Positions 49,180 to 61,927 of a DNA stretch of 64,000 bases are shown piece after piece. The position numbers and the translations under genes were made by a program. The notes under the pieces are model-generated. The model worked only from the letters and a program-made list of their open reading frames with translations. It was not told the DNA's origin and did no database searches. How positions within the stretch are numbered: position 1 is the first letter of the stretch; the number at the start of each line of letters is the position of its first letter. This DNA comes from Sipunculus nudus (lineage: Eukaryota; Annelida; Sipuncula; Golfingiida; Sipunculidae), in contig CM049319.1 in NCBI GenBank assembly GCA_026874595.1, positions 20,139,601 to 20,203,600 on the forward strand, written 5' to 3'.

Positions 49180-52100
49180 TTCGTCGGCAATATAAATTAA
49201 TATTAGGAAATTATAATTATAAATACATTTTATATAGCGTAAAACCCTTTAGCTCTAAACGCTTTACACTAAAAGCATATATTAAAGACTGGATAGATAA
49301 AAAACCTGCATTAAAATATATATTAGACAACATTATAAAATCCCTACAGTAGCACACTATATAATTATTATTAAGCACTTTAAAGTGTAAAATTTTAGAA
49401 AAAATATTGCACGAAAAGGTAAGTTTTTAGTTTTGACATGAACACCGTCATCGACGATGACGATCTTATGAAGTGAGGTAGTTCGTTCCATACTAGTGGA
49501 CCAGCCTGAATGTCCTTGTCTGTACTAGAGAGAAAGTTGTGAATGGGACAGGGAGCACGTCCTTCTCACCAGGCCTGAGCGTCCTAAATGATTTATAAGG
49601 TTGTTAAAGTTCCTGAATGAAAACTGGTGCAATGTTGTTAACTTTTTATAAATAATGACTAAAACCTTAAATTTAATACGTTCCTTCACAGACAGCCAGT
49701 GTTATAAAGAACACAGGACATGAGTTAAGTTGTCATCTTTTGCTAAACCGGAAACGATTCAGGCTGCTGTATCCTGGATGGACGGATGTCTGCTGATTTG
49801 CGCTGATGGTAGACCGCAAAACAAAGAATTACAATAGTCTAGCAGCGTGGTTAAATGCAGGGACTATACACTCTAATGACTTATTGTCAAGGAACCGCCT
49901 TAGCTTACCGATATCCCTCAAATGTAAGAAGGCTCGCCTACACACTGTTGAAATTTAAGCCTCCATTGAAACGTGTTTCCATTGTGACTCCAAGGTTCTT
50001 GGCAAAGATGTCGGGTAGATGGCATTACTGCTAATGGAGAGAGATGGAGATGTTATCTTGTTGGCCAACTTTTTGATGAAATGACTGATAACACGTTTTA
50101 TCGCCATTCACTTTAAAGTGATGTTGTGCCATCCAATTCTGGACTGTTGATATAGTCGTTTCCATGAGACAGAGCATCATCCACGCCAGCGATCTTAAAG
50201 CTGATGTAGAGCTCAGTGTCATCTGAATACAGAAGATACTTCTTTTGCCGATGACATAGAAGGGCCCCTAGGGATGACGTATAGATATTAAACAGGATCA
50301 TCCGAGGACCGACCCTTGGGGGACATCACAGTTTAGTCTGGTGCAGGATGACTTTGAACCTTTAATCTTGATGGTCTGGGTTCTGTCAGTCAGATGTGAC
50401 TTGAACCACTGGAGGGAAAAGCCAGGGACATCAGGATCACTCAGTGTCTTCATTAGGCGGCGGTGGTCTACCGTGAGAAAGGCTGTGGACAGATGAAGCA
50501 ATACCAGCAGGACAGCCTTCTGCTGACCAATAGCGCATTTTATGTTATTCTAGACACACAAGAGAGCAATTTCAATGCTGCTGCCTTGACTATAAGCCGA
50601 CTGGTATGGTTCCAGTAAATTGTTGTTGTTGAGGTACGTATGCAGCTTAGATGCCACCACTCTCTCAATCGATTTAGACACGTAGGCTAAATTGGAGACT
50701 GGACGATAGTTCTTCAGTTGATTTGGATCAAGTGATGCTTTCTTGAGAAGAGGGATCACAACAGCTGACTTGAAAAACCGATTGAAGACACCAGCCTTTA
50801 GAGATTTGTAAACAATGTTGGAAATAATGGGTGCCAACTATGTAACTTCCTTTTGTACCAAAGATGTGGGAAGCGGGTCTAGATCGCAACCTTTGTTCAG
50901 CGACGATGTTGTGAGTTTGTAACCTCATCGTTGGTAACAGGCTCTAAGCTGGGAAGAGTGCTGCTGGCACATGATGGTGGAACAAGTCAGACGGCAGAGA
51001 CACATGTGATTGAGTCACGAATAGTAGTGATCCTCTGCACAAAAAAAATCACTGAATGTATCTGCTAGATCTGAGGGTGACCTATTTGTTGGAAGACGGG
51101 TAACAGCTCTTTCCAAGCAACTTATTCACAACAATAAAACAACTGCTTGGTATCTCCCTTGCACTCTCTCACGGCTGATTTAAACTAGTCCTCCATGGTC
51201 TTGTTGATCAGTCTGTTCAACTCCACTCGCTGCTCTAAGTACAAAACTCGATGTATGTATGGTTAGTCCTGATTTCCGCCAACTCCTATCTGCCTGTTTT
51301 CTTCTCTGCTTGGCTTCACGTATAGCATTATCGTACCACTCTGCCTCAGGACGAATAGTGTTGACACGTGTCCTAAGTGGTGCTAGTCTGTCTATTATTG
51401 ACCTGAGTTCACTGTTATAGAGGTTTTGGAGCTGATTGACTGACAGGCTGAATGACGATGTAGCACCAAGAGCAGAGTCAGTGATGGCTTCCGACAAGGT
51501 AGCTTTTACTCACTGACAGGACACCTTCCGTTGAGAGAGCTTTGGCTTAGAGACTGAGAAGACTGAGATATCTCTATGAAGACAGGGAAGTGATCTTGGA
51601 ACCCACGATCTTCTGAGGAGACACTCTGTTGTTCTGATAAAGGAAAGGTCCAGTATGTGACCACGACGGTGTGTCCCCTAGTTCACATGCTGTTGAGGGC
51701 AATAACTTCATGAATGGGTTTGCATCCCTGTCATCAGCATTATCAACATGGAAGTTGAATCTCCAAGAATGAACAGCGGGCCAGTGCACGCCAAACGATG
51801 TTCTAAGTAATCGGAGAATTCGGTAAAGATCTGTTTCACAGTAAAGCTAGTACCTATTGATGACGGTGGTCTATATATCACCGACAGCCTTATCTGCTGT
51901 GTAGCCAAAACAGCCCATTGACTCAAATGAATATATTTGATGTTAAGACTGCAGGTGTAAATGATGGCCGTGCCCCCTAAGGGTGTGGCAGGGATTATGC
52001 TTGATGCTGCATCCCTAAGAAAGGAGTGCACTAATCACAAGCTGATCCTTGTATGTGCCAGTGAACCAGGTCTCTGTGAGGCAAAGTATGTCTATACTAT

Positions 52101-52300
52101 GATCGATGATTAATTCTTGGAGACATTGTGCCTTATTACACTGACAATGGATTATGAAAGCACAGATGTAATTTGCGCAGCTGTTTTAGGGGAATATCCA
52201 GCTGTGTTTATGTCTTTGACATAAGCTGCAAGTGGGTCTAGTTTGTTGTGTGTAGCCTTGGTTGACTGACCTGAGGACCCAACCTCCGTACAGGATCAAG
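49180..52300 (-). mobile_element. CR1/L2-type LINE with endonuclease and reverse transcriptase, decayed
   Basis: The minus strand holds, in order: an APE endonuclease start (DHSIDILCLTETWF) and VIYRPPSS...FTEFSDYLE...LFILGD at 52140-51720, a linker (51497-51180), reverse transcriptase blocks KNYRPVSNLAYVSKSIERVV (about 50700), DVPQGSVLG (50300), LLYSDDTELYI (about 50230), then LGVTMETRF, LHWLSVKERIKFK and a final LKTYLF near 49420. The 3' end is a GCGTTTAGAGCTAAAGGG...GCTATATAAA tail at 49195-49260. Several frameshifts and stops make it inactive. The catalytic box reads YSDD. Confidence 0.85.
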
Positions 52301-52315
52301 GTCTATTGGGACAAT

Positions 52316-52694
52316 GATAGATCCCTGCAAGGGGCTGTGCACAAGACCTGGATTGCTGGGGCAACCACTGTATACAGACATGGCGGATAACATGCACCTG
52401 GACGTCACCTTTCACCCCAGAATCGCGCCCATTTACCAAACACATGCTTCAACCGTGTGGTACGTTCTATTGTTTGTATACATTTACACCACTACGCCAC
52501 CGAATACGCGCCGCAATGTAGTTACCCGAGTTTTACAACATGTAAAAAAACAAACAGAAAATCATTTTCTTATACCCGTCATATTTGAAATGGATGTTGT
52601 CAATGTATGTTCTATATTTGCGCCAATGCATTATATATTGTAACTATCAATTGCCATATAGTGCCTTGTGCACATTGATTGGCAGAGATCTATC
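52316..52694 (+). mobile_element. 379-base insert with inverted ends carrying a 109-codon frame
   Basis: The left end GATAGATCCCTGC...TGTGCACAAG recurs inverted at the right end (GATAGATCTCTGCC...TGTGCACAAG). The insert lies at the 5' side of the LINE and is more CpG-rich than its surroundings. A plus-strand frame fills most of it; an internal start at about 52379 reads MADNMHLDVTFHPRIAPIYQ and runs 87 codons to TAA. I recognise no family. Confidence 0.5.
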
Positions 52695-55465
52695 CCCTTC
52701 GTAGACAAGATCTCTTGTTGATCTCTCGTGAGGAGAATGCTGATGACATGTAGGCACGAAGTGGACTTGACATACTGACCTTCCAGGTGGTATTCTGTGT
52801 GGCGTCTCACTCAGTCTGTTTGAAAGCCACAGAGAAATCTTGTCTTTTCCAAATCCTCAGGTCTTTTTAAAGTCGTAGATCTCACAGACTTAGCAAGTTC
52901 AAGTATCACAGCCCCGACAAAACACATAATGTCCAGGCTTGGTGTGCACTCACGCATTCACAAAAAGATACCAAGTAAACTGACAAAATGCATCCAAAGT
53001 AACTTTTCCTTTTAAAATTCAAACCAAAATCTTGTTGTACACAACCGAGACCACTTCATACGTACAATAATCTATTTTAAAAGTCCTTGTTATAAAGTTA
53101 ACAGTTAAAACGAATGAAATAAGACAGCCACAGAAACGTGTGTGCTTCCTCCTGGGTGCTACACTCGTTGACTATTTAATAAGACCGTGTATTTAGAAAA
53201 TGAAAACACTTTTCCGAAGTGAGTACTATCCGGATACATTATCAACGTTTTGATGTGCAAATTACTTTATTAGGATGCCAGAGTATACATGTATAATATA
53301 ACTTCGCCAAAAATATCTGGGTCACGTTTAATTAGTACGGTTTATATACAGGTTATTTCCAGAACTAAGGCGGTCCTATTATGAAAAAGACTTTGGGATA
53401 AAAATTGCAAAAATAGAAAACAATGCTTTGGATTAAAAACACATTATGGTAATCTAGATTACCTAAAATAAGGGTTTTTAATTAGGTGTTAACAAACCTT
53501 CTACAAAAGGAAAGCATAATACCTAGCTGAGGCATGTAATAAACGTGTAATTATGTCTACGGGTCAAGTCTTAAGAGATATTTACTAAATATAGTATGTT
53601 CCACAAACTGTGAATGTGGTTGTTTTTAGAATATTTTTCTTGCCTCTGAAAAACGTATGTTCATTGGTTGTGAAATGGACTACTGGCAACATGGTAGCCC
53701 TGCCAGTAGTATTTATGATTGCTAATACAAAATGCGTAAACAAAACGTGATTCCATGCACCGATACACGAAACACCAGAGAGCCGTAAATTAGTCATATA
53801 ATTTTCCGCGAGGTGGCAGTACCTGCATAAAGTATTGCGATACAGATAGAGAAAGTTTGCTTTCCATGTCATAGGAGACAGTTAAGTCATAACCAAAGCA
53901 TCGACTGGGCTATTCTAGCAACACGCCGATTAAGGCAATTTCTGTTTTTCATCAGGTGAGCGTCATTATATTTATGCCTTCATTCAGAAGTTGTTTTCTC
54001 GCTACGTAAGATTAATTAACTCTGTCGTAATATAACTGAGTAAAATTTTATGACAATGTTACTTGCAGGTCAACAATGAAGTATGGTTGATTCAATCGAC
54101 CTCAATACAATGCAGGACGGAATTAGATGTATTTTTTGTCGCTCGGTACAAATTATTTGGTCTAGTCGAGTATCCTTCACCAACTTGGTCTCAGGCAGTA
54201 TCATCCACAGGCTAACGGAGCGCCACCGTGTGACTTTGTATGAAACTATATCTAGTCTTCAAGTGTGCGAGGGTTAAGCAAAAATCAGAATGCAGATATA
54301 TTTTGTTCATGGATTTATCTGCACACACAAGTTGGATATGGAAACTAATTATATATATACATATATCTTGTACAGTTCTGCTTAAATGCCCACAGGGCCC
54401 ACAATCTGTTACTACAAACAACTACTAAACTATATAAATAAATAAATAAATATATATTTCTCACATGACATCTGGTGCTTTCATTGAAGGCCCAATAATT
54501 CAGCCAAACTCAGTTGATTAAACTTGAACAAAGGTAACAAAGGTTTTGTACAATGTTACATCAATGTTGAAACAATTCTATGCAGAAGAAGACTTTTACA
54601 GCCATCATTTTTTTGGCTTTAAATTACACTAACCTTTAACGTTGAATTTCCCTTACCGGCTGATAGAAGGGCGCTTTTGTGAGCGAAAATGTGTGACCGA
54701 GAGAGACGTCTACGAAAGCCCCTTGGACGGTCAAATATATCATTACAGCATCGATGGAGGTCTTGGGTCTATATTCTGATAATGTAGCCCATATTTACAA
54801 TGTGTTCATAATTTTAACCGATTAAATAAATCTCCCTAAACGGAAACGCAGGTTTGATTTTCTCTGAAGCAATAAAAGTGGAAATAAAAGGTAGATCACC
54901 ACAAAAGTAATGATATTTTCGTTTGACTTTATTTTTTCTCTAACTTCATGTATATATATATATACACACATTGTATATCGCAACATGCACACAAAGCGTC
55001 ATTTCGTATTAGTTTGTGACAATGCTACAAAATTGTACAAATAATAAATGATATACATGTATTATACACGAGAGCACATGTTCTATATCAGTAAAAGAAC
55101 CATGAATTCTTATGACTACATTAGCGAAACTATACCTGTACTTGCTTTCATAATGATGGAGTGTGCTGATTTGTTCTATACTATAGTCCAAGTAATCATG
55201 CACTGAAGGTTTCCGAATAAAATATAATTGAGTTGGATATGTTAAAGCGTAGCTGGCATAGAATCGCAATATTTAGAGTTCTCATTGACTGTTTAAGGGA
55301 GGAGACCAGCTATAAAACATGAAATTCATATTTCAAAATGTTTATGGGAATGAGTGCCCTTATGGTCTTGAAGATAAATGCGTTAGTCGGTCAAGAGAGA
55401 AATTCGTTTGACCACACTTCAGTGCTGCCATCTGGTGCCCGCTTGTGAATTAATGTCTGCTTATT
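52695..55465. other. Stretch without recognised genes
   Basis: 52695-53150 may be the 5' region of the adjacent LINE. Unrecognised minus-strand frames lie at 53585-53872 and 55009-55269. AT-rich elsewhere, with short AAAT and AT runs near 54430 and 54950. Confidence 0.4.
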
Positions 55466-55472
55466 GCCAACT

Positions 55473-55770
55473 GCCTCCGCCAGGAGGGTATGCGATCATC
55501 CCCGTTCATGTTCGTGTTTTTGTGTTTGTTCATAACATGACTCACGCTACCACGAACGGTATCTCATGAAATATTCAAGGCATTTCGGGAATGGAATTTT
55601 GGTGTGGATCCGGAACATGTACCGGATTCAGGATTTTCATAAAGGAATATTTAAGAAATGTCACAATCAATTATTAATTAAGCACGAATGAACCTGGGAA
55701 TATGGCGAATAAGTGGAAGCACACACTGATTTGGGAGCATAATGAGAAAGCGGAGGCTTGTATTCCTTAG
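55473..55770. repeat. Dispersed repeat with CCTCCGC...GCGGAGG ends
   Basis: GCCTCCGCCAGGAGG opens and GCGGAGGC closes the unit. Inside are GGTGTGGATCCGGAACATG and CCTGAATCCGG-type blocks. This pattern is common in marine invertebrate repeats. Related sequence lies inverted at 59310-59690. Confidence 0.6.
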
Positions 55771-57912
55771 AATGCAGATTCCTAGTTGTAATATGCATCC
55801 GTCTTGAGGTATGTTTGATCGTGTTGATTGGTTGGTTGATAACTTGGTTGCTTCTTTGGTAAGGTTGTATGTTAGCAGAGAAAGGTAATCTAGATCACCA
55901 TGTCGTTTTTAAGGAATCTTTACCATTCTAAGATAGTGCCATTCGTTTATCCTAGTGGATGGTTAATCCACTGGTATTAGGGTCCGCTTCTGTTTTAGCG
56001 AGCTGAGCTCAACATCCAAATAATTTGTGAACCGTTAAGAACTTTGTTTTTGTAAAGCATATACCTATGTTTGATTAGAATTCCGGCGGAGGTATTTATG
56101 TGATCTCTGACTACGTTTTTGTTTTGTATGTTTTGGAATATACTGTCAGTATGTTTCGTGTATGCACCTATTTGTTGACCCGCTTCCGCTAATAATTTGC
56201 TTTTGATATAAAGATGATATAAGAAAGTTGTTTATTGTAGAGTATAATAAAGTCACCTGTTCATATATTAATATACGTTAATAGATAATGACTACATAAA
56301 CATCAGAAACATGCACTTAAAATCGCTAAAGGCGCCCCGGTGTAAAAATAAAAATCCAGGGCACAACAAAGAGATTCCCGTTCATATAAAAAAGTAATCA
56401 TGGCGGCGTCCATTGTATTATTTGCTATAATCTGATTGGCTGGCATCGTTTGAGCACCAGTTGGCGACTCACGGCCATGTTTCAGTCTCCATGCATACAT
56501 TTGTCGCTCATTTGCTTGATTGTCGCTTTTTATGAGTTTGTCTGGATACAGGTGCGAAGTCTATGATGTTAAATGGTATCTAAATGGAATCCATATATTT
56601 ACGCCAATAACTGTCTACCCTGCCTGTAATTCTATAGCGTAACAACTTCCTCAATTTTATCGGAATAAGGGGAAGGGGTAAAAAGGCCTCACATATAAAG
56701 CAGATAAATAGCAGACGCTGAAGAATTTTCAAGTGGGATGCCTTACGGAAGTGATTTATTTAATGTACTCCTTGAATACCCCATTAGAGCGACGTTTACA
56801 TAGTTACACGTAAGCTGGCGGAGTATGTGAACACGTGACTGTTTACGTCTCTTTTTCAAGAGGGCAGGAAGTGAATCAGGATTTTTTTTTCGATTGGATT
56901 AAGTTTAAAATTACCCAGTGCAGTATGTTAGGATTTTAATTTATACTGATTTTAACGCATCTTAAATTATAACATTGGATGTAACATTCAACTACTAGCT
57001 TTAAAAATCTCTAGTGCCATACAGTATTAAACTTTTTAACTCACAGAAATTATGATCATACCTCCACTAGGTGGCGTGGTGTTATATTTTCCCCTTAGTC
57101 ACGTTAGTTGATTTGTCTGATATCCGTTTTCGGAAAACTGTCTAAGAATTTTAATGAAACATCGTGGAAGATTAGGGTTAAAACCCAAGGAACAATTCAT
57201 TAATTTGTCTCAGGTATAGGTTGCCTTTTCCTTTGTATTATTAGGACAGCGTTTATGCTGCAGTTCACAAGGCGAGCCTGTGTTACTGAAACGCGACACT
57301 TGATAAACAACATATGAAATTTTATTGGGAAGATCTTGGGGGGGGGGGGGGGGGCTTACGACAACATGCAAATCTATGGTTATATATATTTTTCCAAGGA
57401 AAGTATGGAATTGTCATCTTTCTCTGTTTAAATTAATACAACAGGAGTTAGGTTAAATATGCTGAATATGTTTTGGCAAAGATTCGGTTTATATCGATGT
57501 TATCGGATACAATACTACAGTAACTTGCTGAGTAAAGCAAGTCAAACGAGTGAGAACCAGCCTGCAGGAAGATAAGCTTTGTTAAACCTATATAACGGTA
57601 CCCCCTTGTAAATAAAGCAGACCTGCATTTGAACGTTCTGTTTTTATTTTAGGGTTTCAAATTACCTATATTTGGAAAAGATGAACGGAAGTAATATTGC
57701 TGCAGCGTCATTCCTTGGTAGATCCTCATTAATTGAAAATGCATTCAATGATAGACGCCAAGACGCATTTATTACAAGTCTAATATAATACATGCGTGTT
57801 TATCGGATAACTGTCTTTTAAATAATTATATTTTATTTTAAATAATTATAACCCTTACGGTCATTAATTTTGAGAATAGCCAAAGGATGGACATATTTTC
57901 AAGCATTTATTT

Positions 57913-57946
<34 letters not shown>

Positions 57947-58010
57947 AACACCTTCTTGCATTACATGAACGTGCTGTCTCGGGTATTGCTGTAAAGTCTT
58001 TGTATATAAC
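55771..58010. other. Stretch without recognised genes
   Basis: Only short frames. A G homopolymer of 17 lies at 57338-57354 and an A homopolymer of about 29 at 57916-57944. The latter has no LINE or SINE sequence that I could recognise upstream. Confidence 0.4.
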
Positions 58011-58014
58011 ATGA

Positions 58015-58430
58015 TAGCCCTGAGGACGACACGTGAGGCTCAACTGACAGTTTTATGCTGTAAAGAATACTTGCTGATCCCTTAGAGCAGACGACATTAT
58101 ATAGGTAGCCGAGAAATTCTTTAATTCTGAAGGCGTCACGTAATCTATGATTGGAACTGATTATGCTCTTGGACTAGAATGAGTTATTTCTGAAATACCT
58201 GAAGTAAACTGCTTGCTTCAGTGATATCAGAGAACAAAGGGTCTAGGAGCATTAATTTTGTTCTTCTAGTGTTGACGGCCATATTGTAAATCCGTGCCAC
58301 CCACAGAGAAAGGCATTTCACTTGACATGAATTCCAGATGGGGCAGGAAAATTAAGTGGCATTTGATATCATATATATTCAAGGAGCACCTTCATGTTGG
58401 CATCTTATTTTAACTGATGAAGTGTCGAGA
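58015..58430. repeat. Diverged segmental duplication, copy 1
   Basis: Shares ACACGTGAGG, TGACAGTTTTATG, AAGAATACTT.CTGA, TAGCCGAGA, then GTGCCACCCACAGAGAA and TCAAGGA with 59095-59870 in the same order. Confidence 0.6.
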
Positions 58431-58969
58431 TGACGTGCAGGCGTCTATGATTCTATGTTACGTTGAAATTTTTGCATCTCAAAGGCTCTTTTCACAAGGC
58501 TTTATATACATTGTATATCAAGGGTCATTTAATTATCCATTTCTCTATGTATACATGTAAGATATTTGTCAGGAACTGGATGCTATCGGTTACATTGTTG
58601 TCGATTACAGTGGCACGCACCGTTTTATGCCAAGAAAACAACAGAACATATCGCTAAATTGACAAGATAAACCTGAAGGAACCATCCGACATGAAAATAA
58701 ACATTGTTAAGTCGCCAGAGTTATGCGCTCGATCCTAAATATGACGAGTGGGGGTTCGAGAAGGGATGGAAATCCTAAAATATGTTTTGTTTGAACATGC
58801 GATGCGAAATTGCATAACAATCGTTTTGCCTTATTTTCCTTATTTCAAATTACTTAGATGAAAAAGTCCATACAAAAGTTAAAAATGTTCAAGGAGAATG
58901 AAAAAAAGAACGTTCAACCAAGCATTCAGGTAATCTCACAAAAATATACACAACATAAACTTATAATCG

Positions 58970-59085
58970 TATGTTATATACTTATAGAATTTATATACTT
59001 ATAGAATTTATATACTTATAGATTTTATATACTTATAGAATTTATATACTTATAGAATTTATATATACTTATAGAATTTCTGTGT
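58970..59085. repeat. Minisatellite, 18-base unit
   Basis: Unit TATACTTATAGAATTTA repeated six to seven times with one TATAGATTTTA variant. Confidence 0.9.
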
Positions 59086-59094
59086 CATGAGTTA

Positions 59095-59870
59095 CTGACA
59101 TCCGTGATGTGACACGTGAGGATCACGTGACAGTTTTATGTCGAAAAGAATACTTACTGACCCCTCGACATTTAGTAGCCGAGATATTTTTACCGGGAGC
59201 TGGTTACGTAAATATGATTTACATTTAATTGCTTTGCCTTAGCATTAGATTAATGAATTCCCTGACATATCTGATAGCATTCCATGGAAATGCTAGTTAA
59301 CTATATGTAACAATCTGCATTCTGTGAGGAATGCAAGCCTTCGCCATGTGGGGGTTCCTACATTGTGGGATGCTCCCCAAACCGTGTTTGCATTCAGTTA
59401 TTCGGCATCAGGTTCATTCGTGCATAAGCGATCGTAAATGGATGAATATTCATTGATGACGTTCCTAAAACCGGATAATTTTTCCTGGAGCGATACCATA
59501 ATATAATTATTTCTTCATTGGCCAAACTGTGTTTGCATTCACTTATTCGGCATATATTCCCAGGTTCATTCGTGCATACGCGATCGTAGATGAAAGAATA
59601 TTCATTCTTGAATCCGGATCATTTTATGGATCCACACCATAATATAATTATTTCTTCATTGGCCCTTTCCCGAAATGCTCTGAAAATCTAATTAGATTAT
59701 GTTCATGGTTGCGTGAGTTACGTGAGTTATTTGTTGGCTCCAATTTGTGTTTCTCTGTGCCACCCACAGAGAAGGCTTTTCACGTGTCTCAAATTCCAGA
59801 CAGGAACAGAAAATAAATTGGTGCTTGATTCTATATATTTTCAAGGAAAACGATCGTGCTGGCGTGTTGT
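59095..59870. repeat. Diverged segmental duplication, copy 2, with internal insert
   Basis: Counterpart of 58015-58430. It contains an extra 59310-59690 block related (inverted) to 55473-55770 and itself holding two similar halves (GTTTGCATTCA.TTATTCGGCAT ... TTCATTCGTGCATA.GCGATCGTA). Confidence 0.6.
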
Positions 59871-59999
59871 TTACTTCGTAGGCACTAAAAGAGCTGAAAT
59901 ATACATGTGGATGATCACACGCCCGGACTTGTTAGTACGCATGCGCACACACCGACAGAGGGGTAGAAATCATTCGAAGTGTATGTCAGAAAACAAATT

Positions 60000-60945
60000 G
60001 GGTACTTCACAAAAATGTCTCAATTATTAATTGCGGTAATACCGCTTACGCATATTAGCGCCATCTTGTGTTCTTTCAGTGAAACACTTAACGATCGAGT
60101 GAGACATTCATACACAATTTTATGTATATCCTCAAAAAGCAGAATGCACTGCAAACGTGAATAGAAATAGAACTATTTACACTGCAACGAGTAAATATTG
60201 CTCAAGCTTCCGTTTTACCGAAATGTGTGAAATATCTGAATTCTTTACATTTTGAATACTAGAAGGTACAGACAAGCAAACACACAAATCGACTGTGGTA
60301 TTGGCACCAGTATAGTTTAGATTTTCAGAGAAACATTATATTGTAATATTAATTATGGACCAACATATGGTTACTGTCCCAAACACTGTACAAATAAAAC
60401 TTAGATCAAGCGTTCCAGAACGATAAGGATGTCCAGCATCGGAAGTCGAATGTATGGAACTTTAAATCTCTCTTTGCAAAAAAGTCTTCAAATCGAATTA
60501 GAATGAAACAGTCGTTGGGGTTTATAATTGTTAGAGCATATTTAAGTTTGAGAGTTAATGATGAACAATAACCCAATTAACATCGCGGTTTCATTCAAGA
60601 AAAATCGGATTGAAAGAAGGTACCTCAACAAGCAATGAACCGGACCCGAATACACAGTGTCAACCGTCGCTGACAGGTGTCGCTTGTTTAATGGGAACGG
60701 ACGTTCTTTCCACTTTTAGGCTACTTGCCGCATTTCTTGAATAGTAATATATGAATATGTAAATAGGAAAGGTTTATTTCTATTAAGCTTTACTATTGAC
60801 AAAAAATTTAGAGCATCTTTGTATAAAAATATAGTTGTGTATGTATATATAAACGTGTGCGTGCGTTTGTGTCTTTATACATATATGTGTGTGTGTGCAC
60901 GCATATATATGTTTATATATATACATGTATTTATAATTTGTGTAG

Positions 60946-61003
<58 letters not shown>

Positions 61004-61920
61004 AAAAGAGAGAGTCAGCATAGAGCTGATGAAGGGGGAGGCAATGTTGAGGAGGGACTATAGCTCTTGTTTCAAGAGCTATCAACATCAGATATTAACA
61101 GATAACCCTTGTAAGGACGTCACGTGGTTAAAGGGCCGCAGGGCTCTCACCTTGGTCGCTGTAATCGTTCCCGGCTTGGCGGCTGGGACATGTTGGTGCC
61201 ATGTTTATTTTTACGCTTCATATATCATCAGGTTCTTATGTAAACAGCCATCAAAAGGGACATGAACCGCGTGACGCGGCGGATCACTGCTATGATTTTT
61301 AACAGCGGTAACACTAATTTAGAAGATAATACTGATAATATAGGGTTGACTTCTGTAAACGTTCAGACCCGTTTTTAAGATAATTCTGGCGACGATAGCT
61401 TTGATTTTTTTAAAAGATCATTTGCCCTGAAATGTCGAATGGTAGCTTGTAATAACTGCCCTTTGTGGTGGCAATGACAGGTTTCCACCAAAAATGGCGG
61501 TAACTGATCAAAGTTAGCACATGCCCATTTTTGAATTACTTCAAAGGCAGTTATACTGAAACACACACGAATGCACGCAAGTTATATACAGAGGTGATAG
61601 AATAAACAGTTTATAGTTTTCTGAAACATTCTGACCCACTTGTAGGAAATATCTTTTGCATGACTGTATCATTCATAAAAATGCCAAGTTTAAATAACCA
61701 TATGTAACCATGAATGGCAAATGTGATATTATACGTATGTATGGTTTATAGCAATTAAGTATTAAAACTGGGAAAGTATGCGCGCATCGTAAGCCATACC
61801 AGCCAAACATTCAATCCCGGAAAAAATCAACCAATGCTATTCTCAGCAGATTAGGGCTACTGAATTTAAAAAAATATAATGAGAATAGAAGCTGAAGACA
61901 ATTGAGTTACTCTGAAGATA
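60000..61920. other. Stretch without recognised genes
   Basis: A GT then GA compound microsatellite at 60945-60999 and only short frames, none recognised. Confidence 0.4.
60945..60999. repeat. GT then GA dinucleotide microsatellite
   Basis: GTGTGTGT passes into about 20 GA units. Confidence 0.95.
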
Positions 61921-61927
61921 TATATAT

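Noticed and set aside
49155-49352. 65-codon plus-strand ORF as a gene
   Set aside because: It is the antisense of the AT-rich 3' end of the CR1/L2-type LINE (AAAGCG...GCTATATAAA tail).
57916-57944. A homopolymer as a retrotransposon tail
   Set aside because: No LINE or SINE sequence was recognisable upstream and no target duplication was seen.
60783-61088. 101-codon minus-strand ORF
   Set aside because: It is a translation of the GT/GA/AT simple repeats.
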